A stretch of DNA of 64,000 bases from Agathobacter rectalis ATCC 33656 (GCF_000020605.1 NC_012781.1:2295501-2359500); one strand, 5' to 3'. Positions 17,800 to 26,891 are shown, numbered from the stretch's first letter. Numbers and translations: made by a program. Notes: generated by a model not told the origin, from the letters alone.

Positions 17800-18950
17800 T
17801 ATGTACCTCCTATCTGAATTTCCATTCCGGTTTGAGCGTCAAAAATTATTGGAAAAATACTGCTGTCTCCTATCAGACCATTGTCTTCCTTATCTGTCGA
17901 ATGTTCAATATTTTGCCTTGCCATACATACAAACATAGGTTTTAACTCATACTCCCCTTTTTCAACATTTTTTAATACCGGAACATACTCTAAATTAATT
18001 TTTTCGATTTCAACTTTATCAGTAATCATAATATTTCTGAACTTTTGTTGGATATTTTCCAAAACTGTTTGTGTGGTCAATATTTCATCTGAAAGTTCAT
18101 TTTCTGTTTCGAGTTCATATATATTAAGTGCATGAAAAGCTATGAGTCCTTGTTTTCCCACAATTCCCACAATCCTTTCTCCTGCAGCCGGTCCACTTCT
18201 ATATCCAACTTCCGTTATCGGCAGCGTATCTATTGTGCCTTTAAAGACTATGGCATACGCCGCATCTTCCTTTGTCCACTGATGAGGTGCATTTCCATTT
18301 GGATCAGTTTGTGAATAATCAGTATTTTCTTCCAACTTCTCATATGTCAGAGAATACACTCTGGGTTTAGAAACTTCTACACCAATTTCATCCAGAATAC
18401 TTTTCACCTGTTCAATAGCCGCTTCTTTATCAATACCTGAAATCTCTGTTTCAGGAAATTTTTCTGTAGTTTCATCTGTAAGATATGGCATGGTTCCATA
18501 TAAATATCCTAAATATGAGTACTCTAATTCTGTTTTCGTATTATATTGTAAATTGCCGTTCTGTATAACAATCGAACTTCCGTCATCCCAATATATATAA
18601 TTATCATTCAAATTATCATTATGCATATTAGGCATGGTTTTATTTTCAGAAATATTTCTTCCATTTCCAAAAACATTACTCACTTTGTCTACATCCCAGC
18701 TTTTTAAAATCACATTATTATCATGCCAATCCGCATCAGATTTTATGTCTGTTTGGGCATTCACAAATAATCCCTCATCCAATTTGCCTTCAATATGCGA
18801 AGCATTTTCATCAATATTAATCTGGTTACTATCTGTTTCTTTTTTTTCTTCCAATGATACTTTTCCGTCCGGATAACATCCGGTCACCCCCAAACATATC
18901 ATCAATGCTATACTACTTAACATCCCAATTTTTCTTATTTTCTTTTTCAC
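17796..18950 (-). CDS. Lipoprotein of the ABC transporter operon
   Basis: 384 residues from a GTG start with AGAGGA upstream. A signal segment ends in the lipobox V-T-G-C (Cys about residue 25). The remainder is hydrophilic and acidic, with no domain I can name. Lipoproteins encoded ahead of two ABC-2 permeases and an ATPase often serve as extracellular sensors or immunity partners for antimicrobial peptides. It is the first gene of the operon and lies downstream of the secreted-protein gene and a hairpin. Confidence 0.78.
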   Translation of the reverse strand: MKKKIRKIGMLSSIALMICLGVTGCYPDGKVSLEEKKETDSNQINIDENASHIEGKLDEGLFVNAQTDIKSDADWHDNNVILKSWDVDKVSNVFGNGRNISENKTMPNMHNDNLNDNYIYWDDGSSIVIQNGNLQYNTKTELEYSYLGYLYGTMPYLTDETTEKFPETEISGIDKEAAIEQVKSILDEIGVEVSKPRVYSLTYEKLEENTDYSQTDPNGNAPHQWTKEDAAYAIVFKGTIDTLPITEVGYRSGPAAGERIVGIVGKQGLIAFHALNIYELETENELSDEILTTQTVLENIQQKFRNIMITDKVEIEKINLEYVPVLKNVEKGEYELKPMFVCMARQNIEHSTDKEDNGLIGDSSIFPIIFDAQTGMEIQIGGTY

Positions 18951-18972
18951 TAATCCTCTTCTCCTTTCAATT

Positions 18973-19011
18973 AAAGGGGAAAACCAATTTAAAAATTTTG
19001 TTTCCCCCTTG
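18973..19011 (-). terminator. Hairpin with weak T-tract between the secreted-protein gene and the ABC operon
   Basis: On the minus strand AAGGGGGAAAC pairs with GTTTTCCCCTTT, but only AATTG follows instead of a T run. It looks like a leaky terminator or RNA-processing site that would let a high-level small gene be followed by lower expression of the transporter genes. Confidence 0.5.
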
Positions 19012-19085
19012 TTTACGCAATTATGCTACATAATTATTGTACGATTGCTTGTTAAATGATATTTTGCTGCACATGTAATCCATTA

Positions 19086-19493
19086 TTATGAGAACCAGTA
19101 TCCATCTGCCCAAACGATATATTTGTCCGTATCTGCCTGTAAATACATTGTCTGCCCTGCAGTAACTGATTTATAATACTGTGGATGAACTGTGCCAGTT
19201 CTTGAACTCATTTTTGTATGATAAGCATACTGATACCGAGCTGTATCTTTCGGATAGTTAAATACGGCATAATAAAACGCATCTGTGCTTATGATGTTAC
19301 TGTCCTGAGTTACAACGTAAGCTTGTCTTTCCGCATCATTTTTAGGATTACCAGCTGAAAAAGCTTCTCCGTCATTAACTGAAGTTTTTACGTTAAATGA
19401 AAAGAAATTTTTCTTTGCCATTGCCGGTACTGAGAATAACATGGTTGCTGCCATTGCTGCTGCTGTTACCTGAACTAATTTCTTTTTTAACAT
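19086..19493 (-). CDS. Small secreted protein of unknown function
   Basis: 135 residues from the ATG at 19493 (AGAGG upstream). Residues 1-29 form a signal peptide (basic start, Ala-rich core, cleavage likely after A-M-A). The mature part is about 105-110 residues, rich in Tyr, Ser, Thr and Asn, without cysteine, and ends in W-F-S. Its small secreted character and the FSFNVK...DGEAF start recall DUF2712-like proteins seen beside ABC transporters in clostridia, but this is only a resemblance by eye. It lies between agrB and the ABC operon on the same strand, so it may be the effector or cargo controlled by the Agr signal. Confidence 0.72.
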   Translation of the reverse strand: MLKKKLVQVTAAAMAATMLFSVPAMAKKNFFSFNVKTSVNDGEAFSAGNPKNDAERQAYVVTQDSNIISTDAFYYAVFNYPKDTARYQYAYHTKMSSRTGTVHPQYYKSVTAGQTMYLQADTDKYIVWADGYWFS

Positions 19494-19596
19494 GATTATT
19501 ACCTCTTTTCCTTTTTTCTTTTTTTGTGAAACCAATGACAACTCTCATTATCTTTATTTTTGCCATGATTTCAACCCCTATTGCACCAAACGACAT

Positions 19597-20181
19597 TTAC
19601 AGTCCATTTTTGGTCGATTTACGCATTTTCTTTACGATGTAAGGTGCTTGTAAACCTGCTGTCAATAATATTCCAACAGAAAAACAGATTGTATAGATGT
19701 ACTTTCCTAACAAGAATAAAACTATATCTAACAGTCCGAAAAATATCACACAAAATACTGTTATTTTTTTATATGTCCTTTTCTCGTCAGTATCAAGTCT
19801 TCTGTTTTCATTGTCTATTGGACTAAATGCAATCAGGCTCACAGATGCAATACCTGTAGCTATTGCCAACTTCCAATCGCATTGCATATGCATTGATACC
19901 ATTATGCACAAAAACAGTAGAAAACCAGACCCCATAATACAAGTGTGCAATTTTTTTGCATGATAACCACCGCTAAATTTTCTCAGAAACATAAACGGAA
20001 AAATAAGAGCAACTCCGTGTTTTACGCTTCCCAACCCAAAGCCAATACCTCCAGCTAGGATAAGTGGTGATACCAATAGCAGCAAGCTATGTAATGCATA
20101 CTTGTAAAGTTCCTTATCTGCTTCATTTATCACATTACACCGGATCATCCAATCAACTACTGTATCTGTACATTTTTCCAT
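19597..20181 (-). CDS. agrB: AgrB-like autoinducer processing protease
   Basis: 194 residues. Membrane cysteine protease that trims the AgrD propeptide and makes the cyclic (thio)lactone. The catalytic pair is visible: His74 in RKFSGGYHAKKLH and Cys81 in the following TCIMGS, the arrangement of AgrB (His77/Cys84 in Staphylococcus aureus). Four to six hydrophobic segments follow. The ATG overlaps the agrD stop codon by one base. Confidence 0.93.
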   Translation of the reverse strand: MEKCTDTVVDWMIRCNVINEADKELYKYALHSLLLLVSPLILAGGIGFGLGSVKHGVALIFPFMFLRKFSGGYHAKKLHTCIMGSGFLLFLCIMVSMHMQCDWKLAIATGIASVSLIAFSPIDNENRRLDTDEKRTYKKITVFCVIFFGLLDIVLFLLGKYIYTICFSVGILLTAGLQAPYIVKKMRKSTKNGL

Positions 20182-20330
20182 TACTTGTTTCTCCTGTAAT
20201 TCATTAATTCTTTCGGTGCCTTAGGCTGATACATAATAATACAAGAAGCTGTGTTAGCTTCAGTCTGTAGCACAACATCTAATGCTGCTTTCATCCCTTT
20301 TGCAACCGATTTAGTTACCCGTTTCTTCAT
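20181..20330 (-). CDS. agrD: AgrD-like cyclic-peptide autoinducer precursor
   Basis: A 49-residue frame on the minus strand, ATG at 20330 with GGAAGGAG/GAGG upstream. It has the three parts of AgrD: an amphipathic basic N-terminus (MKKRVTKSVAKGMKAALDVV), a central core with one cysteine (T-A-S-C-I-I-M-Y) and an acidic/proline tail (QPKAPKEL) like the PKEL tail of staphylococcal AgrD. The mature signal is probably a ring from Cys to Met or Tyr with a short N-terminal tail; the exact ends are inferred. It lies upstream of agrB and overlaps it by one base. Confidence 0.88.
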   Translation of the reverse strand: MKKRVTKSVAKGMKAALDVVLQTEANTASCIIMYQPKAPKELMNYRRNK

Positions 20331-20378
20331 AATGTCCTCTCTCCTTCCTAAAGATTATCATTGATTTTCACATAAACA

Positions 20379-20430
20379 ATCATATACCACTTTAATCAAA
20401 TAAACGAGCCCTTCGGAATGAACGGAATGA
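20379..20430 (-). promoter_or_regulatory. agrD promoter with upstream direct repeats
   Basis: On the minus strand: -10 TATGAT (20379-20384), 17-nt spacer, poor -35 TCGTTT (20402-20407). Just upstream lie two direct repeats of TCATTCCG (at 20414-20421 and 20423-20430, 9-bp period). A weak -35 with activator-like repeats beside it is the layout expected for a LytTR-type response regulator such as the one at 21045. The rest of the 20331-20623 gap shows no gene. Confidence 0.5.
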
Positions 20431-20623
20431 TTCTCTTCAATTTTGGAATAATCTTCCTATTTTCCGCGTAAAATAATATGTGATACAGAATTATTTATAT
20501 ATAAATTATACTTTATTCAATATGTGGCAGAATAGTTCTTTGTTACATTCTTCTTTTTATTTAGTTCTATTGGTAAAATTCTACTGAAAGAAGGTGGAAT
20601 AAATAGAATTTCAATATGAAGGT

Positions 20624-20950
20624 ATGGGAAACCGCATCAAAATACGCAGAAAAGAATTACGAATAAAACAGGCAGAACTTGCCGAAAAATTAAATATATC
20701 CAATAACCATATGTCATCAATCGAAAACGGAAGGCAAAAACCAAGTCTGGATATTTTCATCCGGATTTGTGATCTACTCAATGTTACACCAGACTACCTT
20801 CTGCTCGGCAGCATGCATGCTTATAATATTCCACAGGATATTATTGATAAACTACGGTTATGTAATCAATCCGACATAGAACTTGCCGGAGACTTTATCG
20901 AACTGCTTGTAAAACGAAATAACAAAACACATAATGAACCAAAATTGTAA
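20624..20950 (+). CDS. XRE-family helix-turn-helix regulator
   Basis: 108 residues. Residues 3-60 are a Cro/C1-type HTH (IRRKELRIKQAELAEKLNIS, then SSIENGRQKPSL). The remaining 45 residues have no known domain. The best start is the ATG at 20624, although the GAAGG site is unusually close. It is the first gene of the plus-strand arm and lies upstream of the two-component genes, so it may modulate the Agr circuit. Confidence 0.85.
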   Translation: MGNRIKIRRKELRIKQAELAEKLNISNNHMSSIENGRQKPSLDIFIRICDLLNVTPDYLLLGSMHAYNIPQDIIDKLRLCNQSDIELAGDFIELLVKRNNKTHNEPKL

Positions 20951-21044
20951 TTAAAATGTCTTTTCATACGCATTTTTTGCATTTGGAAATTCTATATGAT
21001 AAGATGTATGTAAATATACATTCATTAGAAAGCCAGGTGCAAAA

Positions 21045-21752
21045 ATGCGTATTTTAATTTGTGATGACGATACTCTGATAATAGAACAATTACAGAAATA
21101 TATTGAATCCTACTTTGAATCAAACCATTTAAAATGTCCCGAATTAGTTTCCTTTACCAGTGGCGAATCTTTATTGGCTGATAAAAACGAAAAAGATATT
21201 GTTTTTCTGGATATTGAAATGCCCGGTATGAATGGAATTTATGTAGGAAATGAATTAAAAAAAGCAAACAAAAATGTCCTTATTTTTGTGGTGACCTCAT
21301 ATTCCGAATATCTGGATGAGGCAATGCGTTTTCATGTATTCCGCTATCTTTCCAAGCCTTTGGACAAACAGCGTTTTTTCCGAAATATGAAAGATGCCTT
21401 AACATATTACAATTCCATTACTACCAAAATTCCTGTTGAAACTAAACAGGGTGTGTATTCGTTTCCCGCTTCTCAAATCATTGCCATAGAAGCACAGGAA
21501 CGAAAAGTAATTGTACATACTGCCCGGCAGGATTTTGACTCCATTCATAATATGGACTACTGGCTGGAACATCTCCCCAAAAACAGCTTTTTCCAAACAC
21601 ACAGAAGCTTTATTGTTAATTTCGAACATATTGTAGACTTTGATCATTCAACCATACATTTATCGAATCAGCAGATTACCGCCTACCTGACACGCAGGAA
21701 ATACAGTTCATTTAAAAATGCTTATCTACTATATCTGGAAAGTATGAGGTAA
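21045..21752 (+). CDS. LytTR-type response regulator (AgrA-like)
   Basis: 235 residues. A receiver domain (residues 1-120) has the acidic pair Asp7-Asp8-Asp9, phospho-acceptor Asp56 (IVFLDIEMPGMNG) and the conserved Lys in LSKPLDK. A LytTR DNA-binding domain fills residues 130-235 (SQIIAIEAQERKV, FFQTHRSFIVN). It should be phosphorylated by the kinase encoded 6 bp downstream and activate the agrD promoter and other targets. The ATG at 21045 has a CAGGTG site. Confidence 0.93.
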   Translation: MRILICDDDTLIIEQLQKYIESYFESNHLKCPELVSFTSGESLLADKNEKDIVFLDIEMPGMNGIYVGNELKKANKNVLIFVVTSYSEYLDEAMRFHVFRYLSKPLDKQRFFRNMKDALTYYNSITTKIPVETKQGVYSFPASQIIAIEAQERKVIVHTARQDFDSIHNMDYWLEHLPKNSFFQTHRSFIVNFEHIVDFDHSTIHLSNQQITAYLTRRKYSSFKNAYLLYLESMR

Positions 21753-21758
21753 AAATAG

Positions 21759-23057
21759 ATGGAACATATCATTTTACTTTTTTTTAGCTTTTTTACAGAA
21801 GCGGTTATATTATGGCAATACGCCTCCAGCCTTTTTACCTCTTCTTATAGCAATAAAATAAAACTGGCACTATTGAGTGCTTTTTATGCTATATTGTTTC
21901 TTATTTCCCTGCTAGGACAAACAGGGCTTAATGCCATCAGTTTTTTTGTGATTAACACTATTTTTCTTTATATGTTGTTTAAGCTCAAGTTGTTATTGGC
22001 ACTATTCCATTCCGCCATACTTACAGCAATTATGGGACTATCTGAACTTGCAGTTTTCGGAATTATATCAAGGTTTTTTCCGCATTTTGTCTTAGAAACA
22101 GATGCCGGAATTATTTTTTATACGGTTTTTAGCAAGATTTTATTTTTTGCAGTCATCTATTTATTAATTCATCTGCTCAAAGGAAAAAATATAAATCAGG
22201 AACAGTACGATCGCTCAGGACTTCTTTTAATGCTAATTCCGGTTTCGTCTGTTTTTATTATGTTTACTTTTCTTGCTATTGGTGAAACATCAGCCTTTGC
22301 CCAACCTGTTGATTTTATGGTAACAATCTGTGCTGTTTTTTTGCTGATGGTCAATCTGCTTGTATTTGGCATCAACCAATATAATCAGAAAAAATCACAG
22401 GAATATACCGATATGCAGTTGTTGCTCCAGAAAGAATCGGATTTTGCCCAATACTATGAAATGATACTTTCGCAAAGTGAAAATCAAAGTATTCTGATCC
22501 ATGATATAAAAAAACATCTTCAATCTATCAAATTACTCAATGAAAAAAATGATTCTGATAAAATAAATGCTTATATACAACAGCTTTTGGAATCTTCTGA
22601 CTTAAAAGAAACCTCAAAAATCTGCGATAATGAAATGCTGAATGCAATTCTCTGCCGCTATCAGCGACAATGCAACGAGAAGCACATTGTTTTTCATACT
22701 GATATCAGAAGTGATACTGTTCAAAATATTTACCAGCACGATTTGACATCGTTATTCTGTAACTTATTGGATAATGCATTGGAATCAGCAGATAACATCC
22801 CTGATTCTTTTATTGAGCTTACCGTAGAAAAAAAGGAAAATTCACCTTTTATTATTATCATACTCATAAATTCCTGCCGAAGCACCCCTGTGTATGATCA
22901 GGATGGACTTCCTGTATCCCATAAAGCAAATAAGGGCAGACATGGCTTCGGAATCAAGAGTATTAAAAAAGTCGTGAAACAATATCACGGAAATTTGCAA
23001 ATGTATTATGATAATGATTCCGGTACTTTCCATACAATCATAACCCTGAAACAATAA
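21759..23057 (+). CDS. GHKL sensor histidine kinase (AgrC-like)
   Basis: 432 residues. The N-terminal 205 residues hold six or seven hydrophobic segments, the sensor of AgrC-type kinases. A dimerisation segment carries the phospho-acceptor His248 (ILIHDIKKHLQSI), and a GHKL ATPase domain follows with the N box (LLDNALESA) and the GFGIKSI glycine box. It should detect the extracellular cyclic peptide made by AgrD/AgrB. The gene is 6 bp after the response regulator. Confidence 0.93.
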   Translation: MEHIILLFFSFFTEAVILWQYASSLFTSSYSNKIKLALLSAFYAILFLISLLGQTGLNAISFFVINTIFLYMLFKLKLLLALFHSAILTAIMGLSELAVFGIISRFFPHFVLETDAGIIFYTVFSKILFFAVIYLLIHLLKGKNINQEQYDRSGLLLMLIPVSSVFIMFTFLAIGETSAFAQPVDFMVTICAVFLLMVNLLVFGINQYNQKKSQEYTDMQLLLQKESDFAQYYEMILSQSENQSILIHDIKKHLQSIKLLNEKNDSDKINAYIQQLLESSDLKETSKICDNEMLNAILCRYQRQCNEKHIVFHTDIRSDTVQNIYQHDLTSLFCNLLDNALESADNIPDSFIELTVEKKENSPFIIIILINSCRSTPVYDQDGLPVSHKANKGRHGFGIKSIKKVVKQYHGNLQMYYDNDSGTFHTIITLKQ

Positions 23058-23070
23058 ATGCTAAAAAATT

Positions 23071-23106
23071 AGGCAATCACGAACTTTTTATGTGATTGCC
23101 TTTTTT
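23071..23106 (+). terminator. Terminator of the response regulator-kinase operon
   Basis: AGGCAATCAC pairs with GTGATTGCCT through an 11-nt loop and is followed by TTTTTT. It lies 13 nt past the kinase stop codon. Confidence 0.85.
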
Positions 23107-23142
23107 GCGCATTTCTGTATGGACTGAACTTGTTTTGTACCT

Positions 23143-23270
23143 CTAATAGTGGAGCGAACTCCTGTAATCTTTAAAATGTTTGTTTTCTAAACACTCCCTG
23201 GCAACATTTAAAGTTTCCATTGACGTTTCCATTCTATATTTGCTAAACTAATACAATTTTCCTCAAGCAA
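23143..23270 (-). pseudogene. Remnant of a HEPN-domain gene
   Basis: Directly downstream of, and overlapping by a few bases, the nucleotidyltransferase gene, the minus strand reads LLEENCISLANIEWKR in one frame and then, after a shift, METLNVARECLENKHFKD in another before early stops. Together these resemble the N-terminus of HEPN-domain proteins (helix, then LEN.....D before the usual RSYYA.F). The rest is missing. HEPN proteins are the usual partners of MNT nucleotidyltransferases. The call rests on eye alignment only. Confidence 0.45.
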
Positions 23271-23592
23271 TAATAATTCCCTCCTTTTGTATATTTGAAT
23301 AATACGGCAAGCTGTTTACCCAATTTTTAAAGTGTTTTTCATTTTTAATATTCACACTTATCGGCACACCATACTCAAGTTCAATATCATAAGCTGCATC
23401 AAATATTTCATCCTCTATCTGTATAATCCTATCATCCGTCAGCTCCGTCAAAACCATTATATCCATATCTGAATTATCTCCATAATCTCCTCTTGCATAT
23501 GAACCATATAATATCATCTGCTTTAACGAATCACCCATAATGCTTTTTGTCTTATTTCTGAACTCACATAATATCCGGTTTCTATCACTCAT
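23263..23592 (-). CDS. MNT-type minimal nucleotidyltransferase
   Basis: 109 residues with the nucleotidyltransferase motif G-S-Y-A-R-G and, 10 residues on, D-M-D (GDYGDNSDMDIMV), plus a third carboxylate in the YDIELEYG stretch. Such proteins act as antitoxins that modify the HEPN toxin encoded beside them (MNT-HEPN). AGGAAGTGA precedes the ATG. Its HEPN partner appears broken, so this may be an orphan antitoxin. Confidence 0.85.
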   Translation of the reverse strand: MSDRNRILCEFRNKTKSIMGDSLKQMILYGSYARGDYGDNSDMDIMVLTELTDDRIIQIEDEIFDAAYDIELEYGVPISVNIKNEKHFKNWVNSLPYYSNIQKEGIIIA

Positions 23593-23706
23593 ATTATCAC
23601 TTCCTAATTCTTATAAAACAATTGTAGCTATTCATTTTCGCACCATATTTCTGATAAATATATCTTAACATCAAACCCTATTAATACAAGAAACAGTTGC
23701 ATCCTC

Positions 23707-24573
23707 TTATATATGCAGCTTCCGAAACTGCGTCGGTGTCATCCCTGTAAGTTTCTTGAACATGACGATAAAATGGCTGGCATCTGAGTACCCCACATCA
23801 GATGCTATATCCTGTACCTTGCGCCTGCTGTTTATAAGCAGTAACTCCTTGGCTTTATTGATGCGGTAGTTGGTCAGGTACTCATACACCGAGCAGTTCA
23901 TAAACTCCGTAAAAACACGCGATAGATATTGCTGCGATACAAATACACTATCAGCAAGCTCCTTGGCACTGATATCGTCAATGTAGCTTTCTTCTATGGC
24001 ATCTATAACAGGCTTTATAAAACGTACATAGCTTTGGTCATCATTATCGTGTGTGTGATTAGACTGGTCTGAGAGCAAAAGCATGATGCCATAACAGTCG
24101 AGTGAGAGCATTTGCGTATCACTGGAGCGTTCCTTAAAGTCTTCTACAGCCTTGTTAATCGCTTCCGACACCTCCATCCCCTTATTCTCATCAATCAGCC
24201 AGTATTCCTTTTCATCAAACATTTCCCTGAAGGTTGCCGCCATTGTCCCTGTAAAAGTGGCAAACTCTGTTTTCCATGGCAGGCTATTGCCGGATGAGAT
24301 GTTTTTATTGTGATAGGAGTGTGGCACGTTTGGCGCAATGAGAATCCCCTGCCCCTTTTGCAGCTCAATCGTATGACTGTTTGACAAAATATTGTCCGAA
24401 ACAGCCTGATTTCTGCTGTATACCGTTACCTCGCCCACGCCCTCCTTCGTCTGTAAATAATGGTACAGCGGATACCCCTCCGGGCGCGTCACGCTTTCCT
24501 GCTCCCAGTCATTACCGACAGAGTCGAATTGAAACGGTTCTCTTGCGAAATTGCTTCCAAAATAAATAGGCAT
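23707..24573 (-). CDS. AraC-family transcriptional regulator
   Basis: 288 residues from the ATG at 24573, which has AAAGGAG 5 nt upstream; a TTG five codons earlier is inside that site. An N-terminal AraC-binding cupin (residues 15-150, LIAPNVPHSYHNK) is followed by two HTH units (residues 190-288, ending with DVGYSDASHFIVMFKKLTG). It is divergent from the GH42 gene with a 160-bp gap and is the natural candidate for its regulator, sensing a galactoside or arabinose-containing oligosaccharide. Confidence 0.9.
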   Translation of the reverse strand: MPIYFGSNFAREPFQFDSVGNDWEQESVTRPEGYPLYHYLQTKEGVGEVTVYSRNQAVSDNILSNSHTIELQKGQGILIAPNVPHSYHNKNISSGNSLPWKTEFATFTGTMAATFREMFDEKEYWLIDENKGMEVSEAINKAVEDFKERSSDTQMLSLDCYGIMLLLSDQSNHTHDNDDQSYVRFIKPVIDAIEESYIDDISAKELADSVFVSQQYLSRVFTEFMNCSVYEYLTNYRINKAKELLLINSRRKVQDIASDVGYSDASHFIVMFKKLTGMTPTQFRKLHI

Positions 24574-24737
24574 GCTTTCTCCTTTCAAAAACAGTTTAAT
24601 TTCAAAATGTTATATAATTTGGTTTATGATGTTATACTATTTTCCGTAAATCTATTATATGATTAGTGCATAAGGAAACACACTTATAGTTTAAGAATAT
24701 CATAATATTGGGGTTAATACCATAACGGAGGTAAAAA

Positions 24738-26747
24738 ATGCAGTCAAAATTCAAAAGAATCCTTTTTGGAGGAGATTACAATCCAAATCAGTGGCCTAAG
24801 GAGGTCTGGAAGCAGGACATGGCATACTTTAAGGATGCCCATATCAACAGTGCCACAATCAACGTTTTTTCATGGGCTAAAATACAGCCGTCTGAGAATG
24901 AGTATAATTTCACAGAGCTTGACGAAATAGTTGATATGCTCTCAAATGAAAACTACGACATCGTCATGGCAACATCCACAGCGGCACTGCCTGCATGGAT
25001 GGTCAAAAAATATCCTGATACAATGAGCACCGACTACGAGGGACGCCAGCATAAATTTGGAGCCAGACACAATTTCTGTCCGAACTCCCTGGTATATCAG
25101 AAGTACGCAAAGGCTCTTGTGACAGAGCTTGCAAAACGCTATAGTGACAATAAAAATATTTCTGTATGGCACATCAATAACGAGTATGGCGGATACTGTT
25201 ACTGTGACAACTGTCAGAAGCAGTTTCGTGTATGGCTCAAGGATAAGTACAAGACTCTTGATGCCGTAAATGATGCCTGGAACACAGAGTTCTGGGGACA
25301 CACCTTCTATGACTGGGATGAGATAGTCGTACCTAACGAGCTCAGCGAGGAGGCCTGGGGTGGCATGACAAGCTTTGCCGGAATATCAACAGACTACAGG
25401 CGGTTTTACTCTGACAGCATGCTGAACTGCTATAAGCTGGAGCGCGATGCAGTAAAAGCTATCATTCCCGATGCACTTGTCACAACAAACCTGATGGGTA
25501 CCTTCAAGGGTCTTGACTATTTCAAGTGGGCTAAAGAGATGGATATCGTTTCGTGGGATAATTACCCTGCATACGACACACCATGGAGCATGGTTGCGAT
25601 GACTCACGATTTGATGCGAGGTCTTAAGGATGAGCCATTCATGCTCATGGAGCAGACTCCAAGCCAACAGAACTGGCAGCACTACAATTCATTGAAGCGT
25701 CCGGGACAGATGCGTGCACAGAGCTATCAGACCATAGCCCACGGTGCAGACACTATCCAGTTCTTCCAGCTCAGACGAAGCAAAGGTGGCTGCGAGAAAT
25801 TCCACGGTGCTGTAATAGCACATGTCGGAACAAATGACACAAGAGTATTCAGAGAGACTGCACTGCTTGGAAGGGAGCTTGAAAGCTTCGGCACAAGGAC
25901 ACTTGGCACACGCAATAAGTCAGATGTGGGAATCATCTTTGACTGGGACAATTACTGGGCACTTGAGTACACAAGCGGACCTACCAGGGACCTTAAATAT
26001 GTTGACCAGATTCACCACTATTATGAGTATTTTTACAACAAAAATATCTCTGTCGATATGATTCCGGTTGATGGTGATTTTTCAAAGTATAAGGTGATTG
26101 CCGCACCTGTTCTCTACATGGTAAAGGAAGGCATGAAGGAAAGGCTCGAGCAGTTTGTGAAAAACGGCGGTACTCTCATCACAACATTTATGAGTGGTAT
26201 TGTGGACCAGTCTGACAACGTGCATCTGGGCGGATATCCCGGACCTCTTCGCGAGATGGCAGGTGTCTGGGTTGAGGAAATTGATGCCCTCGCACCTGAG
26301 CAGTCAAACACTGTAAGCTTTTCTGATGGAAAAGAATATAAATGCAATCTGCTGTGCGACCTGATGCACCCGGAAGGTGCAGAAGTACTCGCCACATATG
26401 AAAGCGATTTCTATGCAGGAATGCCTGCTGTCACAAAGAACATCTACGGAAAAGGCCATGTATACTATGTTGCCACACAGCTTGAGGCAGCCGGACTTGC
26501 AAGGGTGCTTGATGAAGCCACAAATGAAGTGTCTGTATCAGGTGTCATTGCTGAAGAGACAGGTCTTGAAATCACATGCCGCGAGAGCGAAAATACACGC
26601 TTTTACTTTGTGATGAATTTCACTGATGAAAAGCAGACTCTCCCTGCAAGCCTTGCAGGAATGGTTGACCTGATCACCGGAGAAGCAGCTAAAGAGGGCG
26701 ATGTGATGAATAAGTGGGATGTGAAGATACTTCAGGAAGCACTATAA
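24738..26747 (+). CDS. GH42 beta-galactosidase
   Basis: 669 residues, normal for GH42. It hydrolyses terminal beta-galactosides such as galacto-oligosaccharides or arabinogalactan side chains, and no signal peptide is seen, so it acts in the cytoplasm. The acid/base Glu149 (WHINNEYGG) and nucleophile Glu305 (FMLMEQTPSQ) are present, as are the four cysteines of the zinc site (Cys114, Cys154, Cys156, Cys159). The domains are a TIM barrel, a trimerisation fold and a small beta domain. An ACGGAGG site precedes the ATG. Adjacent GH51 suggests joint use of arabinogalactan. Confidence 0.95.
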   Translation: MQSKFKRILFGGDYNPNQWPKEVWKQDMAYFKDAHINSATINVFSWAKIQPSENEYNFTELDEIVDMLSNENYDIVMATSTAALPAWMVKKYPDTMSTDYEGRQHKFGARHNFCPNSLVYQKYAKALVTELAKRYSDNKNISVWHINNEYGGYCYCDNCQKQFRVWLKDKYKTLDAVNDAWNTEFWGHTFYDWDEIVVPNELSEEAWGGMTSFAGISTDYRRFYSDSMLNCYKLERDAVKAIIPDALVTTNLMGTFKGLDYFKWAKEMDIVSWDNYPAYDTPWSMVAMTHDLMRGLKDEPFMLMEQTPSQQNWQHYNSLKRPGQMRAQSYQTIAHGADTIQFFQLRRSKGGCEKFHGAVIAHVGTNDTRVFRETALLGRELESFGTRTLGTRNKSDVGIIFDWDNYWALEYTSGPTRDLKYVDQIHHYYEYFYNKNISVDMIPVDGDFSKYKVIAAPVLYMVKEGMKERLEQFVKNGGTLITTFMSGIVDQSDNVHLGGYPGPLREMAGVWVEEIDALAPEQSNTVSFSDGKEYKCNLLCDLMHPEGAEVLATYESDFYAGMPAVTKNIYGKGHVYYVATQLEAAGLARVLDEATNEVSVSGVIAEETGLEITCRESENTRFYFVMNFTDEKQTLPASLAGMVDLITGEAAKEGDVMNKWDVKILQEAL

Positions 26748-26823
26748 GAGAGCCTTATACATTAAAACATATAGTAAGCTACACAAAAAGCCGCTGCATT
26801 TTTGTATCATTCACAACCGACAA

Positions 26824-26872
26824 AATCCCGGATTGTCCGTACACACCTTAGTATGACAGACAACCCGGGATT
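26824..26872 (-). terminator. Terminator of the GH51 gene
   Basis: On the minus strand AATCCCGGGTTGTCTGT pairs with the complement ACGGACAATCCGGGATT and is followed by a short T run (TTTTG). The convergent GH42 gene ends upstream, and it may act on both. Confidence 0.7.
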
Positions 26873-26891
26873 CTGAATAGCTGTTTTAATA

